A stretch of 64,000 bases of DNA. Source: Agelas oroides. Lineage: Eukaryota; Porifera; Demospongiae; Agelasida; Agelasidae. The notes beneath the pieces are model-generated. The model saw nothing but the letters and a program-made list of their open reading frames with translations. It was not told the DNA's origin and did not search any database. Position 1 is the stretch's first letter. The number at the start of each line of letters is the position of its first letter. Positions 52,801 through 61,942 of this stretch are shown in pieces. Made by a program: the position numbers and the translations under genes. The stretch covers positions 301,001 to 365,000 of the forward strand of contig OX422183.1 of NCBI GenBank assembly GCA_949130485.1, in the 5' to 3' direction.

Positions 52801-55701
52801 TCGATAGATGAATACCGTATAGCCGGAAATATTGGCGGTCATTAAATTTGGCAGTTTGGCCCTAAACCGAGCGTAAAAAATATTGGTGGAATTTAAATTT
52901 GGCTGTGGCGCCTCGCAGCGTATTACGTCAACATAAACACTGCCATAACATTGCCGTCCTCTCGTTTGAGGTACTTGGACTAAGCCATGAGTTCGCAGAT
53001 TTACAAGAAATATAACTGGCAGCGTGCTAGCACCGAGCTAGCTATATGTACAGCTTGCGTAGAGGGGCGCCGGGTGGAGCCAAGAGCGCTACTGCATGCA
53101 TTACGTTATTATGCGCGTTGCAAGCGAAAATAATATTGGCGGATTTTAATTCAGCGGTTTCAACTCAGACCGCCAAACCGCAAATTTAATTCCCCGCCAA
53201 ATTTTCCGGCTATACGGTATTTTGTTTGTGGGTTCTCATAACCTTTTGTATGCATTTGGTAAGAGGCCCCAAATTCAACTTTTATGTTCTAGCTTTTTCT
53301 TCCGGTATAGTTGAACAGCTTTCAGAAAATGTACACAGCAATAACTACAGCAGCTTCTAATATTACTTTTCATTTCCTAAAAATGGAAAGACAGTGAAAA
53401 ACTAAAAGTGTCTGTGAATTAGGATCCCCTACCCTACATGGACCGAGAAAGAAAGGGCACCACAATTATCTCACTGACACGGACAAAAACAAAACACTTT
53501 GAGGCTACAGACAGAAAGTAAACACTCTGTCTGTCTGTCTGTCTAAGGGCTTCTAAGGACTGGAGGCCAGAGTGTTTGAAATGTTGTGTCAATACAGCTT
53601 GTTGTTCGAGACTATAATCAAAACAAACTGTTATGGTCTGTGCCTTCTTGACCTTCCTATACATGTACACGATGAAGTCTTCCTTCTGCAACTGTTGCAT
53701 TGAAGTGATCAAATATTGGAGGCCACTGAATGAAACTCACTACATATCACAACCAGCCATAGCCAATCAGTAGCCTCGTTCCTGAGTATGGTAAGACACT
53801 CTGTGCCTTCTGACCTCCCTATACATGTACATGATGAGGTCTTCCTCCAGAGGAGGTTGGAAGCTGGTAATTAGTGAACGCACGAGGTAGCAATTAGTGC
53901 TACGTGAATGACGTAATCATACGGGCTGCCATAGAGGCCATAGTGAAAGGTGAAATCGAATTACACGAACAGCTCTCGTTTGTTAGGCACAAAACTTACT
54001 CAGTAGATGCTACCAGGTGAGCTCTAGATTGACCACTATAGCTCTTCCTTATACATGAAGCATTTCCTTAGGAGTCCCCGTGGAATATTTGCGCACCATA
54101 AAATACTATAGCAGTCAATCTAGAGCTCACCTAGCAGCATCTACTGAGTGAGGTTCGTGCCAAACAAACGAGAGCTGTTTGTGCAAATCGATTTCACCTT
54201 TCACTATGGGCCTCTATGGCAGCCCGTATAATTACGTCATTCGCGTAGCGATCGCGCGCGTCGCTAATTACTAGCTTCCAACCTCCTCTGGTCTTCCTCC
54301 TGCATATTTAAATACTGGAGGCGGTGAAGGCCAGTGGACGAAGCTACAACACACATATCACAACTAGCCATAGCCAATCAGTAGCCTCGTTTCCAGGCTG
54401 TAGGCCTCCCCCATTGTTTACTTCAGTTTGTGCTCACGATGATACACGGAAGGGAAAGAGGTTTCCATTTCTGTGTATGCAAACAGAAGAGTAACAATCG
54501 GGGGAGGCCTGGGAATAGCCAGCAACGGGCTACCCCCAGGCCTCCCCCGATTATGGTCAGACCCTCTGTCTATCTGAGCTTACTTGATCTTGAGCATCTA
54601 CTGCAGTAGTGACACATCCTTTTGATCAGTTGATTTTCATTGGATGCTTCCACAGGCAAGATGTGACTTTCTACATTGACTACATGAAATTGTCTTCCTT
54701 CCTTCCCTTCCTCCTTCAAACACAGACATTTGTAAACTACATGAAACTAACACCCTTCCTCCCTCCTTCAACCACAAGGTCGACTACATTGTTACATGTA
54801 AACATTTTTCCATCCTCCCTCTTCCCTTCCTTCCTTCCTGCCCCCTTACACCAAGTCAGCTGCGGACTACATCAGCCCTTCTTCCATCCTCCCTCTTCCC
54901 TCCCTTCCTTCTTTCAAATACCAAGTTGACTACAGTGGAACCCCGCTTAATGGACACCCCTCAACAGCGGACACCCACGATATAACAGATTCTGAAAGTC
55001 CCGACTGTCCTTCCATTCACTCCAATACTTAAGTAATCCCTAAACAGCGGACACCCCGCTACTCCGTATAACGGACAGCTTTCGCAGTCCCAATTGTACG
55101 CGAACAATACTCAATGACCCCGACTTAGCGGACACTCATCGACCTTTTCAGCAAGATTGTCAACCATCGCTGCTGTAGTTAACAACATGACATTAGATTA
55201 GTGCTGTTACTGCTTAGCCTTCCCTGCCAGCGTACAGTAAAGGAAAGCTCTGAAAACGCAGCCATGTTGTGTTCAACAGCCCGATTACGCATATATACCA
55301 CGCCTACTGGAAATATACCGGAAGCCCCTGATTTAGGGACACCTCGCTATAAGGGACAAAATGTTGGTTCCCAATGGTGTCCGTTATAGAGGGGTTCCAC
55401 TGTATATAAAATAAATGAATGTGTCTCCCCACCTTAAAACACGAACTTCCCTTAAAGATTACGAACACCCCACCAGTACCTCTGACTTGGCTCTTTTGCA
55501 CGCAACTTTGTTCAGCACATGTATGGCCTCCTCAGTTGTGGGGGTGTGGCACCCATGATCAGCCAACCAGGTGTGCAACAGAAGGAGATTGGTCGCAGCG
55601 TCTCCACCTCTGGCTCGTCTCCTCCTCTGCCACTCACTGAACACAACCAGCACACCAACCAGACCCAGGAACAACGTGAAGAGCACCACCAAAGAGAACA
55701 T
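43161..55701 (-). CDS. membrane-anchored SMP-like and C1-domain protein
   Basis: Twelve coding exons, in transcript order: 55701-55480, 50782-50687, 48812-48699, 47999-47892, 47418-47281, 46764-46566, 45952-45708, 45101-44861, 44536-44365, 43998-43925, 43531-43450, 43209-43161; 579 residues in one frame. A non-coding first exon ends at 55941. Residues 1-21 are a membrane helix followed by an Arg cluster. Residues about 60-215 resemble an SMP lipid-transfer domain of the TMEM24/PDZD8 kind (LPPEFSINNVEF ... VADGVQQLLMNLRL). Residues 227-450 are an acidic, Ser-rich linker. Residues 503-554 form a C1 zinc domain with His503, Cys517, Cys520, Cys535, Cys538, His543, Cys546 and Cys554 in C1 order and GKQG before Cys535; the first spacing is one residue longer than usual. 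It probably acts at ER membrane contact sites. The SMP call is by pattern only. The last short exon and the absence of extra exons in the 4.7-kb first intron are less sure. Confidence 0.78.
44089..44272. mobile_element. small MITE in an intron of the SMP-C1 gene
   Basis: Inverted ends of about 48 bp (44089-44136 and 44224-44272) share GGTCATCACTAATTGATT and GGTTGACCTT. The total length is about 184 bp, with no coding capacity. It lies between the two exons that bracket the start of the C1 domain. Confidence 0.65.
45160..45588. mobile_element. 429-bp MITE with perfect 18-bp TIRs and 6-bp target duplication
   Basis: Ends TTAGGCCTTGGTAGATTA and its exact complement, flanked on each side by CTGAAG (45154-45159 and 45589-45594). 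The interior has several CACCTATTATTC repeats near both ends. The superfamily is not recognised. It is inserted in an intron of the SMP-C1 gene. Confidence 0.8.
46311..46450. repeat. 70-bp direct duplication
   Basis: Two tandem copies of a 70-base unit beginning ACTAGTCTCACAAGCCTCTG, in the intron between exons 6 and 7 of the SMP-C1 gene. It is non-coding. Confidence 0.85.
46765..46808. repeat. (GT)n tract at the exon 6 acceptor of the SMP-C1 gene
   Basis: About 44 bases of GT on the plus strand, read as (CA)n on the transcribed minus strand, running straight into the CACAG acceptor of the acidic-linker exon. Confidence 0.9.
48290..48425 (+). pseudogene. frameshifted mobile-element coding fragment
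   Basis: In an intron of the SMP-C1 gene but on the opposite strand. One frame reads FYKRLASMLAQKQHHT and, after a +1 shift, the next reads LWWLRCRLTFSLIRS. Together they match the YKRIATLIAEKR ... WIRCKLSFSLLRS block inside the insertion at 37.8-37.96 kb. I recall this block from invertebrate transposon polyproteins but cannot name the element class. Confidence 0.5.
49230..49520. repeat. 70-bp tandem repeat, four copies
   Basis: Units contain GTAGTTTACACAGCAGCACT and CAGTCAAGGCCTGGACT. Two of the four carry a short AGCTACTACCT variation before GTAGTTT. They lie in the second intron of the SMP-C1 gene. Confidence 0.88.
49777..50530. repeat. direct duplication of about 400 bp in the second SMP-C1 intron
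   Basis: 49777-49965 recurs at 50187-50365 (GGACAATCAAAAAATCTC, GGAAGGCCTCACATG). The following TATGACGCTACTCACGTGAC segment at 50105 recurs at 50456. No coding function is seen. Confidence 0.85.
50783..51250. repeat. purine-rich low-complexity tract
   Basis: G/A-rich on the plus strand, so it is a long pyrimidine tract directly upstream of the exon 2 acceptor in the transcribed minus strand of the SMP-C1 gene. It ends with (GGGAGAGGGAGGA)n. Confidence 0.88.
51297..51645. repeat. 64-bp tandem repeat carrying CCAAT motifs
   Basis: About five 64-base units, each with two CCAATCAGAGC elements; eight perfect copies and one CCTATCAGAGC variant are present. CCAATCAG matches the NF-Y consensus. 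The array is in intron 1 of the SMP-C1 gene, so regulatory use is only a possibility. Confidence 0.88.
51843..52258. repeat. 65-bp tandem repeat, six to seven copies
   Basis: Units contain GATTATGAAGAGAGAGGAAG and ACATGCGGTGATGCTTCCAT; two units lack the AGAATTTTC part. The array is in intron 1 of the SMP-C1 gene. Confidence 0.9.
52378..52592. repeat. 67-bp tandem repeat, three copies
   Basis: Units contain CTTTGCGACTAGCCTGAAAT and GGTACAACAATGATAGCCT. The array is in intron 1 of the SMP-C1 gene. Confidence 0.88.
52812..53220. mobile_element. MITE with ATACCGTATAGCCGGAAA ends
   Basis: A 409-bp element with inverted ends ATACCGTATAGCCGGAAA and complement. The similarity continues inward through repeated TTGGCGG / CCGCCAA motifs for about 60 bp on each side. 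No transposase is present. It is inserted in intron 1 of the SMP-C1 gene. Confidence 0.75.
53848..54291. mobile_element. 444-bp fold-back MITE with 9-bp target duplication
   Basis: Inverted arms of almost 190 bp begin CAGAGGAGGTTGGAAGCT and meet near a GAGCTCTAGATTGAC centre. GTCTTCCTC flanks both sides (53839-53847 and 54292-54300). The surrounding DNA is a tandem duplication (unit 1 about 53633-53790; unit 2 about 53795-53847 plus 54292-54390), and unit 1 shows the uninterrupted site. Long TIRs and a 9-bp duplication suggest a Mutator-like origin. Confidence 0.87.
54933..55402. mobile_element. pogo/Tigger-like MITE
   Basis: A 470-bp element ending CAGTGGAACCCC and GGGGTTCCACTG, flanked by TA on both sides, as for the Tc1/mariner superfamily. 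The terminal GTGTCCGTTATAGAGGGGTT pattern resembles pogo/Tigger ends. No transposase is present. An older copy is at 22078-22540. Confidence 0.85.
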
Positions 55702-56170
55702 GACTGACAGGGGAAGGAGAGGAAGGAGGGAAGGAGGGAAAAAGTGCTTTGTGAAATGATCCAGTCATCTTGAGGGAATGAAACTTGTATCAGACATGCA
55801 CCAACCAAATATTGCCTCACGTCCTGACTGTAAACATATGTAATCTCACGCAGCCCCTCGTATATGTTTAGCTGCTAACATAGCAAAACATCAACTACTA
55901 ATGCCAAAGAATAGATCAAAACTCCGTGATGCATACTCACCTCACAGTCTCACAGCGACGCGGCAAACAGACAGACAGTCTCCTCCCACCACCGGCTGAA
56001 TAAGCACTCTAATTAGAGCGCCCCATGCGTGATAGGCTCGTGACGCGACAGATATAATCGCAAAGCCCTGGCAGACAGACCGAAAAACACAGTCGACCTT
56101 CTTCTTAATCCAGCGCCCCCTCCTCCCCTCCGTACCATCTCAAGATAGTGGCTGCAGCCTCACTTGTGGA
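55702..56170. promoter_or_regulatory. shared 5' region of the SMP-C1 gene and MAP2K7
   Basis: 469 bp lie between the divergent ATGs. On the minus strand a 5' UTR intron ends in CTGTCAG two bases before the SMP-C1 ATG, and its donor (GAG|GTGAGT) is at 55941/55940, so transcription of that gene starts between 55942 and roughly 56050. The MAP2K7 ATG is at 56171. The core is GC-rich and includes GTGACGCGAC (about 56040), a CRE-like half site. No TATA box is evident. Confidence 0.6.
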
Positions 56171-57073
56171 ATGGATTCCAGTATTCCAGAGGCTGGCCCG
56201 AGACCCACTCGCTCCATCAGCTTACAACCTGAGACAGTGATGGAGAAGTAAGCCGCGGGGAAGAGAGGGAAGGGAAGATGAGGCTTGTTGATCTACAGCA
56301 GACAGATATGGTAGTCATGTCCTGTTCATCCCTCTCTCACTCCCTCCACTACAGACCTGTGTCTGGTGCCAGGAAGCCTACATCCTTATATGGCCCTCGC
56401 AGACCTAAACAGACTCTCAACCTGTTCAACCAGGGCACAGGTACAGTAGCTGGCTCCTGAGAGTCTGGTCTGTGAGACTAGTAGATGCGGGCTATTATGA
56501 TAGTGTTCAATACACAAGAGAATTTCCGATATTCAAGAACAAATTGAGTGTAATGAGAGCACAAAGCGGACAACTGCTGTGCACATAGCAAGCATAGCAT
56601 GTAGCAGGTCTGCTGACTTTTCACTGGCCAATTTCACAGCACATGTTATTACATGTACATCAAGGGGTAGGCAGGGTAGGTGTGTGTTGGCTTTTGAAAC
56701 ATTTGCAACAAGATTCAACAGCGGCAGAAATTGTACTCGATCGTCCAAAGCTCTTGATTGGTTGATTTACAGTAGCTCAAAGGACCTTATCGTTGACCGC
56801 TTGATTTTTGCCGTTGGAAGTCACCAGTAGAAATGATATTGATTTCGTTTGTAGTCACGGTTGCAGTAATGGTTGGAAATTCCTCGCCAGTGTGTGATCA
56901 TGCAACTTCTTACTTGCAGTTTTATTCTTGACCTCTGACCTTTACATGTGCAGGTCCTCCGTCTCCTGGGAAGAAAATAGCTGCAGCGGAAGGGTATGGT
57001 CACACTCATCACACCCTCACATGCACACATGCTCTAGGTCACACTTTTACCTCCACCCCTGCACACACACACA

Positions 57074-57124
<51 letters not shown>

Positions 57125-57306
57125 TCACACACACACACACACACATTCACACACACACACACACACATCCACACACACATACACACACAGTTTGAAGAAG
57201 AAAAAGGACCAGCTACAACAGGAGCAACAACTTCAGGAAATCAAGCAAAGAATGGACACGCTCTCCTTCTCCGACAGGAAGGTATCTGGCAAGAGTGTGT
57301 GTGTAG

Positions 57307-57361
<55 letters not shown>

Positions 57362-60300
57362 CATGTGTGTGTGTGCACACATTACAGGAAGGTACAGTCT
57401 TGGCGTCCATTATTTCACTTATTGACGTCTCTCTCTCCTGCAGCAATTTGAACTAAAACCAGGAGACATTGAGACACTGGGTAAGATTGGCAATGGCATA
57501 TCTGGGGAGGTGTTCCGTATGAAGTTCAAGCCAACTGGCGCCATCATGGCTGCCAAGGTTAGCAAAGCTGTTTAAGTCACTCCTTTTTTGTTGTTGTTAA
57601 ACAAATGCACCCACAATTGGCTAGAAATAAGCAGGATAGGGAACAAGTAATGAGGGACTCTTTTTCTCTTGTAGCATACAAAGTTCTGATTACCACAGTA
57701 CTTATGGATCAATTACATGCTAGCTAGATCGTTCATTTGCGTGTTGGTCAGGACTTCTGATGTTCACAGGGTTGTTTACTCGTAAGAAACTCGCTTTCAA
57801 GCTTAACACGTGTAATTTGATGCGTCCCTCCTCCATGTTGTTTACCATGTACCCACTAATGATCCCAGGCCTTCCCCATTTTTCACCACTCTTCTGCTTC
57901 CGTACACAAAGCTAATGTACTCCTTTATCGAACGTTGTGAGCCTACGAAACTGCTTACCACAATACCAGCATCAGTACTGCAAGTGAAAAGTGGTATACT
58001 GCGTATGATAGCAAATTTTACTGTCCTATTATACTAATGCTTGTTGGTAAATAATGGCAAGGAGGAAGGGGGAGAAAGGGCTACATGTATGTCACTGTGT
58101 TGGAGATGGAAGGGAGAGGGATGGAGGGTGGAGATGAAGGAGAGAGAGAGATGGGGAGGAGGGGGGAGGGGGAGAAAGTAGAGAGGAAGAGAGGGGGAGG
58201 AGTAGACTATGCGACTACACTGGTTTGTCTGGTGCCCCTGCAGAAGATGGTGTGGCTAGACGACAAGGAGGAGCGGAAGAGAATTTTAATGGACCTCCGA
58301 GTCATGACCAGCCATCGGAGCCCCTACATTGTCCAGTACTACGGCTCCGTCATATGGAATGTACGTGTACATGTCAGTTGTGTGTGATGGGGTGTGTGCT
58401 ACTGTGTGTCCGAATGTGTGTGCACTGTCAGTGCTGTGTGTGTGAGGGTCCAAATGGTGTGTGTTTGCAAATTAATTTGTGTGAGTGGAGCAATAAATTT
58501 CCTTCTCCTCTCCCCCCCTTCTCCACACACCCATCTCCACACACTGCTGCTCTGCCCACACTCTCCCCTGCTCCCCCCTCACACTCCACCCCTGCACAGA
58601 ATGATGTCTGGGTGTTCATGGAGCTTATGGCCACGTGTCTGGACCGGCTGCAGAAGAAACTAAAGGGACCATTTCCTGAGGAGATTGTGTGCAAGATGAC
58701 CGTCTCAGTGAGTGTACATGCTGTGTTGTACGTAGCTCCCTTCCTTTCTTCTCATCCTCTCCTTCCTCTTCCTCCTCCTCGCCTCTTTCTTCTCATCCTC
58801 TCCTTCCTTCTCCTCGCCTCTTCCCTCTCCTTCTCTTCCTCGCCTCTTCTCTCCTTCTCCTCGCCTCTTCCCTCTCCTTTCTTCCTCCTTGTTCTCTCCC
58901 TCCTCCTGCCCCCCCTTCCCCCTGCAGATTGTAAAGGCTCTGGACTACCTGAAGAATGAACATCAAGTTATCCACAGAGGTGTGTGTGTGCATACAATCC
59001 TTCGTGGCATCAAAGTATCATAGTAATTCTCTGTACATGTGTATATTAACTTCTTCCCCTCCAACACTCCCACACACTCCCTCCCACACACCATTCCCTC
59101 CCACACTCACCCCTCCGCAGACGTAAAACCTTCCAATATCCTGCTGGACGGGCAGGGTAATGTGAAGCTATGTGACTTTGGTATCAGCGGTCGACTGGTA
59201 GACTCCCAAGCCTTCACCAGAAATGCCGGCTGCGCAGCTTACATGGCGGTGAGTGTCCCCTCTGCTAGGAGCTACCCAACCTGCAGATTGCTAAAAGCTT
59301 TATCGTAAGGTTTTATCAAGCCACAATTCACCCTCAAGGGAGGAGCTACGATTTTGTCCAGTTGTGACACGTGCATAGATGAATCAAAGTATCGTGCTTC
59401 TGACATCAAATGTTAGTACCTCATAACATACAGTGAAAACCACCAAATTTTCTGACTTAGAACAGCTTGCACCAAGAGCTGCTACAAGTTATAGAACACA
59501 TTCAACATGCAAATTGAGAGCTAAAAGCAGACAATGTCTCGGATAACTGTAGTGACCTTAACACATAACCTTCACCAGAAATGCACAGCTTACATGGCAG
59601 TGAGTCATAGTGTCTGTCTGCTCTGCTAGGAGCTACCCCAAGTGCCCAACTGTCCCCTCCATTAGCTGCAGATGGATTGCAATTGAGAGCTAAAAGAATT
59701 ATCAAGCCACAATTCACCCTCAAGGGAGGGGTCACACAAGTATTTACCCTTTATTTATTTGGCATCTTTGGCTGCAAGACCAAACCATGCTATGCCCTCA
59801 GAGCTAGCGTATAAGGTCACTATCAACTTCTGTGTTTGGTCTCCGACTGACGGTGTTGTCTGGTTGTGACACGTGCATAGATGAATCAAAGTATCGTGCT
59901 TCTGACGTCAAATGTTAGTACCTCAGCCATAACATACAGTGAAAACTACCAAATTTTATGACTTAGAACAGCACAACGCTTGCATTCATTTACCTGTAGC
60001 TGTACTTTAAGGAGACACCAAGAGCTGCTAGAAGTTATGGAACACATTCAACATACAAATTAAATTAATCCTGGCAGACAGTGTCCCAGATTAACTCTTG
60101 TGACCTTAACACATAACAAGCTCAAGCAGATTGATACATGTAGATAATTTAGGAAATGCCTTTTCAGTCCGACTTCCAGAGGGTCAAGTTGCTTAGAAAT
60201 TCTTGTTTCAGCTCACTTTCACTTTCCTGTACTTTGGCCTCATAACATCTGTCTGCACACCCAGTACCCTTCACCCTCCCCCACCCTGAGCCACTGTTGT

Positions 60301-61665
60301 CCTCAAAAGCGTCCTGAATCCCTAAGCTATCCCATTAAGCTCAATTCCAGGAAGCGGCTAACATTATCACAGGCCATGTTTATGTTTATGTGATGTTTGA
60401 TCTACTTGAAGTCCCAGCCACACCTGACTATGAATATTGTTAAGGCCTTGAATTTTTGAAACAAACTATATTCATAGGCCAGAGGTTCTCTTGCAGTGTA
60501 TGATGCTTAATTCTGAGAAGTGTTTAATGGTTATCTTCAAAGCTAGCTCACTAGTGATGTATTTTGAATCAAAAACTTTACTAGGACAGGACTCTGCTGG
60601 ACAGCTGTTTGTCCACTTACTCGCTACTTTCAAATTGTTCCATATTGGGTCACCCACACACGTGCACATACACGACCCCATGTGCAACTATATAGGCCTG
60701 TCTGCCTTTTAATTAAGATATGGTGGGTCGATCATTGATAGTGATGTCCTCTCCCCCTTCACACACACATACACATGCACACACGTTCTCTCTCTCTCTC
60801 TCCCCCCCCTCCCCCCCTCCCCCCCTTTCCTCACCCACACACACACTAGCCGGAGCGTATCAAACTTCAGTCAGGCAACGAGGGGTATGATGTCCGTGCA
60901 GACATTTGGAGCGTGGGAATGTCGTTAGTGGAGCTGGCCACAGGGGGATCCCCCTACAATATGAAGGCTTTTGGCACAGAGTTTGAGCTGTTGACACACA
61001 TTGTGGATGCCCCGCCCCCACTGCCCGACAGTTCAAAGTTCTCCACAAACTTCTACAATTTTATCGCCAAGTGGTAGGTGGGAGAGGGAGAAGTGAGGGA
61101 GAGAGAGGGAGGGAGAGAAGTGAGGGAGGGAGAAGGAGGGAGGGAGAGGAAGGGTGAGAGGGGAGGGAGGAGAGAAGTGAGGTAGGGAGAGAGAGGGAGG
61201 AAGGAAAGAAGTGAGGTAGGGAGAGAGGGGGAGGAGAGAAGTGAGGTAGGGAGAGAGAGGGGGAGGAGAGAGACAAGGGAGAGAGAGGGGGAGGAGAGAA
61301 GTGAGGTAGGGAGAGAGAGGGGGAGGAGAGAGGCGAGGGAGGGAGAGGGAGGGAGGAAAGAAGAAAAGAAGCAAGGGAGGGGAATATGTGATGGAGTTAG
61401 AAGGCAACTCCAGCCTGTTGTGCATACAGTAAGCAACTGGACAGTGACAAAGGCTCAGGAATTCCTCATGAGAGGTCAAATGAGGTTTGGAGACACAATC
61501 ATCCCCTCTCCCCTCACACCACACACTAGCCTCACAAAGGATGTAGAGAAACGTCCTCACTACTCTGAGCTGCTCACTCACCCTCTCATCCTCGAGTACG
61601 AGTCCAAACCAGTGGACATTGGACTCTGGTACCAAGAAGTCTGCAAGACCCACGGCCACCCCTGA
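56171..61665 (+). CDS. MAP2K7: MAP kinase kinase 7 (MKK7) orthologue
   Basis: Eleven exons: 56171-56247, 56355-56440, 56954-56993, 57191-57281, 57444-57557, 58244-58360, 58600-58707, 58928-58979, 59121-59248, 60850-61073, 61530-61665; 390 residues in one frame. MKK7 phosphorylates and activates JNK in the cytosol. Residues 41-49 (RRPKQTLNL) fit a MAPK docking motif; 68-90 are a Gln/Lys-rich coiled coil. Kinase features: glycine loop GNGISGEV 114-121, ATP-binding Lys136 (AAK), HRDVKPSN 227-234, DFG 247-249, and an activation loop with Ser257 and Thr261 in the SxxxT spacing of MKK7, followed by GCAAYMAPER. The KRILMDL, PYIVQ and ISGRLVDS segments match MKK7 rather than MKK4 or MKK3/6. The C-terminal part corresponds to the docking (DVD) region. 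It is head to head with the SMP-C1 gene and tail to tail with the next gene. Length agrees with short MKK7 forms. Confidence 0.95.
57062..57362. repeat. (CA)n and (GT)n tracts flanking MKK7 exon 4
   Basis: (CA)n with ATTC interruptions runs from 57062 into the acceptor of exon 4 (57191-57281), and (GT)n follows at about 57310-57358 in the next intron. In the transcript the two tracts are complementary and bracket the 91-nt exon. Confidence 0.9.
59211..60117. repeat. tandem duplication including part of MKK7 exon 9
   Basis: The last 38 bases of exon 9 plus its donor and following intron (59211 onward) are repeated from 59569: CTTCACCAGAAATGC, CAGCTTACATGG, a donor-like GTGAGT and GCTAGGAGCTACCC. 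Later segments (GTGACACGTGCATAGATG, GAACACATTCAACAT) also recur in order. The second exon piece has an internal deletion that breaks the frame, so it is a decayed exon copy. Confidence 0.8.
60225..60252. mobile_element. fragment of the fold-back SINE end
   Basis: TTTCACTTTCCTG and GGCCTCATAACATCT match the right end of the element at 6.84-7.08 kb and the palindrome at 42.75-42.84 kb. It is a short remnant in intron 9 of MKK7. The rest of this intron, to 60.85 kb, shows nothing coding. Confidence 0.5.
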
Positions 61666-61856
61666 ACCCCTCTCACCTCCACAACCTTCTCCTAGTGCTC
61701 GTCTGTCTCTTACCATAGACTTGTCTGACTTTACAGAAGTGTAACATTTTTAATTCTAGTTTCTTTCAAATGAATTCTTTCATGTACTTGTTATGTAATC
61801 CGCTATATATAACACCTGTATTGACATTTGTTTATACAAACACACACAGAATATAT

Positions 61857-61862
61857 TTTATT
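61857..61862 (-). terminator. polyadenylation signal of the rightmost gene
   Basis: AATAAA on the minus strand, 80 bases after the stop codon at 61943. The MKK7 3' UTR overlaps or abuts this stretch from the other side and has no canonical plus-strand signal of its own. Confidence 0.55.
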
Positions 61863-61942
61863 GCTGGTCCACAGCAATATGATTTGATTGAACTATTAGC
61901 TGTTGACAAAGTAACTTGATTTCCTAGGTTCATCATATGAGG

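Noticed and set aside
53434-53712. Minus-strand frame with a protein-like segment (DFIVYMYRKVKKAQ) in intron 1 of the SMP-C1 gene
   Set aside because: No flanking splice pair preserves frame with exons 1 and 2, and the region is part of a tandem duplication; left as non-coding, though transcripts could revive it.
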